Shown: positions 60,936-64,000 of the stretch, one piece after another
Layout: each line of letters begins with the position of its first letter
Numbering within the stretch: position 1 is the stretch's first letter
Assembly (NCBI RefSeq): GCF_018398315.1
Contig: NZ_JAHBRW010000002.1
Location: forward strand, 1,162,637-1,226,636
Reading direction: 5' to 3'
DNA: 64,000 nt
From: Chelatococcus sp. YT9
GTDB taxonomy: Bacteria; Pseudomonadota; Alphaproteobacteria; Rhizobiales; Beijerinckiaceae
Notes under the pieces: generated by a model
The model's database searches: none
Told to the model about the DNA's origin: nothing
Seen by the model: the letters and a program-made list of their open reading frames with translations, nothing else
Translations under genes and position numbers: made by a program

Positions 60936-61813
60936 GCTCGTTGCCCCTTAGAGATGCGACAATCGCCGGCTGCCGTGCCGAGGCCGAACGCCCGGATGGC
61001 CGTTCCGCCCAAAACCATTGCGCTCTCATGGGGCTTCAGGCCGGAGATGAGCGCACGTATACCTTTCCACAATGTTGTGTAATTCGCGGTCAAAGTTGAA
61101 ACTGGCCAGTTGCTTGCCGCCATGATCCGGCCTGGGCCAAAATGCTCGAGCACGTGATCGACATATTGGCGCAGCTCATCAGGCGCCCAGCTCCACTCCA
61201 GAGCAATGTCTAGTCCAACCGAGAGCTTGATATAGATATTGGGCAGCTGACCTGCGCGCGCGATTTGGCTGGCCCATGGCTCCCAGCCACCGGTGACAAC
61301 TGGCGGGCGCGCCAAGTGGTCAATGACCATCGTCATGTCAGGATGGCGCTCGGCCGTCGCCAGGACGGCATCGAAGCGAGCCGCATCATTCGGCACCACG
61401 TCAAATACGAGCCCCTGCGCCGCAACGACCCCGATGGCCTCCTGAACCGCGGGCTGAAGCAGCCAGCTTGGATTAGGCTCGAAATTGATGAGATGGCGAA
61501 TTCCCACGAGCTTGTCGCGATGAGGGAGGGCGTGAATGGCGTTCGCGGTCGCTTCAGGCCCGGCCAAGGGAACCCAGCCGACAACGCCAGATATCCAGGG
61601 CGTCACCGCCGCGAGCCTCAGGAACTCCCTCGTCTCGTCCGGATCGTTCAAGGACTGCATCAGAATCGTTCCGTCAACCTGGGCTCGGTGCATCAACTGG
61701 TTGAGGTCAGCGGGTGTGAAATTACGCGCGAGGACGGGGAGAGCCTTGGCCGGCCAAATGTGGTCGCGCTGGCCCAATCGCCATACATGCTGATGGGCAT
61801 CTATGACTGTCAT
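60932..61813 (-). CDS. Amidohydrolase family protein (fuconolactonase/PDC-lactonase-like)
   Basis: 293 residues, amidohydrolase_2 TIM barrel. The HxH motif is DAHQHVWRLG (H7, H9), with GIRHLINFEPN, MVIDHLARPP and ASNWPVS at the later positions. Many family members have SDWP where this one has SNWP. Family reactions are lactone hydrolysis (L-fuconolactone, 2-pyrone-4,6-dicarboxylate). ATG at 61813 overlaps the MFS gene stop by 4 nt; the longer frame from 62086 lies inside that gene. Confidence 0.9.
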   Translation of the reverse strand: MTVIDAHQHVWRLGQRDHIWPAKALPVLARNFTPADLNQLMHRAQVDGTILMQSLNDPDETREFLRLAAVTPWISGVVGWVPLAGPEATANAIHALPHRDKLVGIRHLINFEPNPSWLLQPAVQEAIGVVAAQGLVFDVVPNDAARFDAVLATAERHPDMTMVIDHLARPPVVTGGWEPWASQIARAGQLPNIYIKLSVGLDIALEWSWAPDELRQYVDHVLEHFGPGRIMAASNWPVSTLTANYTTLWKGIRALISGLKPHESAMVLGGTAIRAFGLGTAAGDCRISKGQRA

Positions 61814-63030
61814 GCCTCCCTCCCTAGATCCGCATCGGCGAGGGAAATCGGACCTTCTCCCAACTGACGATGGGCGATGATCGCAAGACCTGCGGCCGCA
61901 ACGCCAAGCACGACCATGGTCCACCAAGCGGCGGCATAAGAAGTGGTTTGTGCAATCCAGCCGAACGCAAGAGGGCCCAGCACGGCGCCCACAAATACCC
62001 CCGCCTGCGTAACGCCGGTCGCGGCTCCGGCGGCGCCGGGACTGCCCCTTACAACCGCGAGTGTCGAGAGCCCCGACCATCCCCATCCCAAACCGAAGCC
62101 CAGCGCGGTGCCGATGGTAATCGCGAGCCAGCCCTGCCCGAGTGCCAGGCAGGCATAGCCAGCCGCGCCGCCTGAGAAGAGCAGCGAGACCGCCAACATC
62201 ATGGGAAAATCCCGCCGATCGGCAACAAGTCCTGCGCTAATTCTCACGATAATCGACGCGATACTGCCCATGGCGAGTACGATACCGGCGCCGGCCTCAG
62301 CATGTCCTGCTGCCGTAATCGATGACACGAGGAATGCTGCCATCCCGTTCGCGGCGCCGGCCCCGCAACCCGACATGGCGGCGAGCGTCATTAATGTCCC
62401 GAAGGGCATCGTCGCTCTGGCCGCGCCATGTCGTGGCTGGGGAGGTGCTGTATCTCGCGGTAGCCCGAGCCATACGATCGCCGTCGCCAACGCGGCCAAT
62501 CCAAAGGCCCAGCGCCAGCCCATTGTTAATCCCACGAAGGGCACAGCCAAGCCGCCGGCCATCGTTGCCAGTGGTATCGATGATTGCTTCATGCCGAAGG
62601 CAAAGCCTTGGCGCGTGCCATGGACATGACGGGATACGGCGAGGTTTGTGGATGGTTGCACCCATCCGTTGGCGAGGCCGGCGAACGCCAGGCACGTGAT
62701 GATCATGCCCGCGTTCCAGCCGATGGCCGCGATGCCGAGGAGCGCGAGTGCCGTCAACACGAGGCCGGCACCCGTCGTGCGCCAAGGGCCGACACGGTCT
62801 GCTGCTCGGCCGAAGGCCCCCGCTCCTATGGCTGACAAACTGTAGAATACCGCCACGGCAAGGCCGAGCCCGAAAGCATCCAGTGTGATGTCGTCGCGAA
62901 TGAGCGGCGACAAGCTGCCAATGAGAAAGACGGGTATGATTGTCAAAGTCTGGGAGGCGACCGCCATTCCCAGCGCCCGCCCACCCGAATGGAGCTGGCT
63001 CACTTCAATGGCTCCAATGCCCCAATCCAT
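61810..63030 (-). CDS. MFS transporter
   Basis: 406 residues with about twelve membrane spans. The first (TLTIIPVFLIGSLSPLIRDD) and the motif AGAFGRAADRVGPWRTTGAG after span 2 are MFS-like, and the second half repeats with GLVADRRDFPMM. It probably moves a sugar or organic acid used by the amidohydrolase and SDR genes coupled downstream. The start is 63030 or ATG 62964, which begins close to span 1; the first overlaps the preceding gene by 31 nt. Confidence 0.88.
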   Translation of the reverse strand: MDWGIGAIEVSQLHSGGRALGMAVASQTLTIIPVFLIGSLSPLIRDDITLDAFGLGLAVAVFYSLSAIGAGAFGRAADRVGPWRTTGAGLVLTALALLGIAAIGWNAGMIITCLAFAGLANGWVQPSTNLAVSRHVHGTRQGFAFGMKQSSIPLATMAGGLAVPFVGLTMGWRWAFGLAALATAIVWLGLPRDTAPPQPRHGAARATMPFGTLMTLAAMSGCGAGAANGMAAFLVSSITAAGHAEAGAGIVLAMGSIASIIVRISAGLVADRRDFPMMLAVSLLFSGGAAGYACLALGQGWLAITIGTALGFGLGWGWSGLSTLAVVRGSPGAAGAATGVTQAGVFVGAVLGPLAFGWIAQTTSYAAAWWTMVVLGVAAAGLAIIAHRQLGEGPISLADADLGREA

Positions 63031-63362
63031 GGCAGGCTCGACAACGCCCTTAGGTTGTCCTGCGTGACCTGGCGCAATCGCACGCGGCGCGTCGAACCAT
63101 CACGCCCGCTGAACATGCCAAGCCGTGCGAGCCGCTCGTTGTGGAAGCGTTCAGGCTCGAAATTCAACACGACGAGGACGTCTACAAGACCTTCCCGAAC
63201 GATGGCCGGATCAACACGCGCGTCCCGGGTGATCATGCCAAAAGCTTGTTGTCCGAAGAGGATGCCGCCGATGATGACCACGCCCAGCGACAACCGCGCG
63301 ATCTCCTTCAGGGGCAGCCGGCGTTTTAGCGGAGTGGGAGTGGTAATCGCTGCTGTCGCCAT
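63000..63362 (-). CDS. Small single-span membrane protein of unknown function
   Basis: 120 residues. An N-terminal basic stretch (PLKRRLPLKEIAR) precedes one predicted span, LSLGVVIIGGILFG. The rest (RDARVDPAIVREGLVDVLVV; NERLARLGMFSGRDGSTRRV) is soluble and not recognised. It starts 1 nt after the stop of the SsuC-type permease and overlaps the MFS gene, so it belongs to the operon. It may be an accessory transporter subunit or a truncated permease remnant; neither is supported by motifs. Confidence 0.55.
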   Translation of the reverse strand: MATAAITTPTPLKRRLPLKEIARLSLGVVIIGGILFGQQAFGMITRDARVDPAIVREGLVDVLVVLNFEPERFHNERLARLGMFSGRDGSTRRVRLRQVTQDNLRALSSLPWIGALEPLK

Positions 63363-63363
63363 A

Positions 63364-64000
63364 TCAGATCCCTTTGGTCGAAGTCACAAGGCCCCATCGT
63401 TCGACAGTGCGCCGCTCGATCGGCACCAGCAGATAGCGATCCATAAGCAGGCCGAGAATGCCGATCACCATGCAGCCCGCAATGATGATGTCCGCCCGGT
63501 GGAACTCCGCGGCGCGGAAAATCATCTGCCCCAGGCCGACCGTCGCGCCGACAAGTTCAGCCGCGATGAGCGCGCGCCAGCCGAATCCCAAGCCGGAGCG
63601 GATGCCGGAGAGAATATAGGGCAGGGCACCGGGCAGTGTGACGCTGAGGACCGTTTGCAGGCGGCTCCCACCAAGTGTGCGCACGCCGAGTTCTAGAACC
63701 GTCGGCACAAGTTGAACACCGAGAACAGTATTTTGAAACACCAGAAAGAAGACCGTATTCCAGATAAGGAAAACGACGAGCGCTGTGCCAATCCCGAGCC
63801 ATCCGATGACGAGCGGGAGCCACACGATGCCAGATATAGCGTTGAAAAAAATGACAAGGGGACTGACGAAGGCCGAAACGTTCCGGTTAAGGCCGACGAA
63901 GAACCCACCAATGACGCCCGTGATGACACCGACGGTGGTTCCGAGAACGAGACGCCAGAGGCTGGCTGCGACGTTCTCCCAGAGCCTGCCATTGATCGCG
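63364..64000 (-). CDS. ABC transporter permease, SsuC/TauC/NrtB type, partial at window end
   Basis: About 212 residues are visible; the frame is still open at base 64000, so the N-terminus lies outside. The sequence has SLWRLVLGTTVGVITGVIGG, IVWLPLVIGWLGIGTALVV and the docking loop GSRLQTVLSVTLPGALPYIL, which is characteristic of sulfonate/nitrate/taurine-type permeases, followed by GLGFGWRALIAAELVGATVG. Its ATPase and binding protein should lie further upstream, beyond the window. The internal GTG at 63825 is not the start. Confidence 0.9.
   Translation of the reverse strand, partial: AINGRLWENVAASLWRLVLGTTVGVITGVIGGFFVGLNRNVSAFVSPLVIFFNAISGIVWLPLVIGWLGIGTALVVFLIWNTVFFLVFQNTVLGVQLVPTVLELGVRTLGGSRLQTVLSVTLPGALPYILSGIRSGLGFGWRALIAAELVGATVGLGQMIFRAAEFHRADIIIAGCMVIGILGLLMDRYLLVPIERRTVERWGLVTSTKGI

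Overview
The window looks like chromosome (or a large replicon) of a metabolically versatile, high-GC alphaproteobacterium, most likely a Hyphomicrobiales/Rhizobiales relative. This is inferred from the density of ABC importers (sugar, Opp/Dpp, two Liv-type, SsuC-type), the GntR/LysR/LacI regulators, the frequent GTG/TTG starts and the 4-nt ATGA gene couplings. No rRNA, tRNA or CRISPR was seen. Nearly everything is uptake and catabolism of small organic molecules. || 1-6.4 kb: the tail of a FadR-type GntR regulator, a Tat-type sugar-binding protein, a D-2-hydroxyacid dehydrogenase, an FAD oxidoreductase and two MalF/MalG-type permeases, with no ATPase gene visible. || 6.4-16.2 kb: a phosphonate-like island. 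A minus-strand operon carries an Opp/Dpp importer (binding protein, two permeases, two ATPases), a PHP-domain phosphoesterase, phosphonoacetaldehyde hydrolase (phnX) and an iron alcohol dehydrogenase. A divergent PhnF-type regulator follows, then a dead phnM fragment with an in-frame stop and a missing 3' part. || 16.4-19.6 kb: a LysR regulator divergent from a GlcG/HbpS-like protein, an SDR and a SnoaL-like secreted protein. || 19.8-26 kb: an LvaA/LvaC/LvaD-like set (acyl kinase-like protein, acyl-CoA dehydrogenase, SDR) divergent from scoAB CoA-transferase genes, with FadR-type operators between them. An intact IS5-family element has inserted immediately after the start codon of the neighbouring FadR-type regulator. 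|| 26-57 kb: the most interesting part, a large catabolic region. It holds a LacI-family regulator and six copies of a TGTTAKCGMTAACA-like palindrome placed in front of successive transcription units. Genes include two complete Liv-type importers, a TcuA-like and a ketosteroid-dehydrogenase-like flavoprotein, an Fe-S/FMN/FAD dienoyl-CoA-reductase-like enzyme, an HpaI-type aldolase, PPC, Ohr and EthD proteins, an acyl-CoA ligase, a fused hydratase/3-hydroxyacyl-CoA dehydrogenase, a PimC/PimD-like dehydrogenase pair, a thiolase-fold protein without the nucleophilic cysteine next to a DUF35 partner, and a tandem alpha/beta hydrolase with His at both nucleophile elbows. This reads as an import, activation, beta-oxidation and aldolytic cleavage route for a cyclic or branched acid. 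The substrate is unknown. || 57.3-64 kb: minus-strand genes for an FAH-family hydrolase, a CtBP-like dehydrogenase and a Dabb protein, then a coupled operon (SsuC-type permease running off the window, small membrane protein, MFS carrier, amidohydrolase, SDR) resembling sugar-acid/lactone catabolism.
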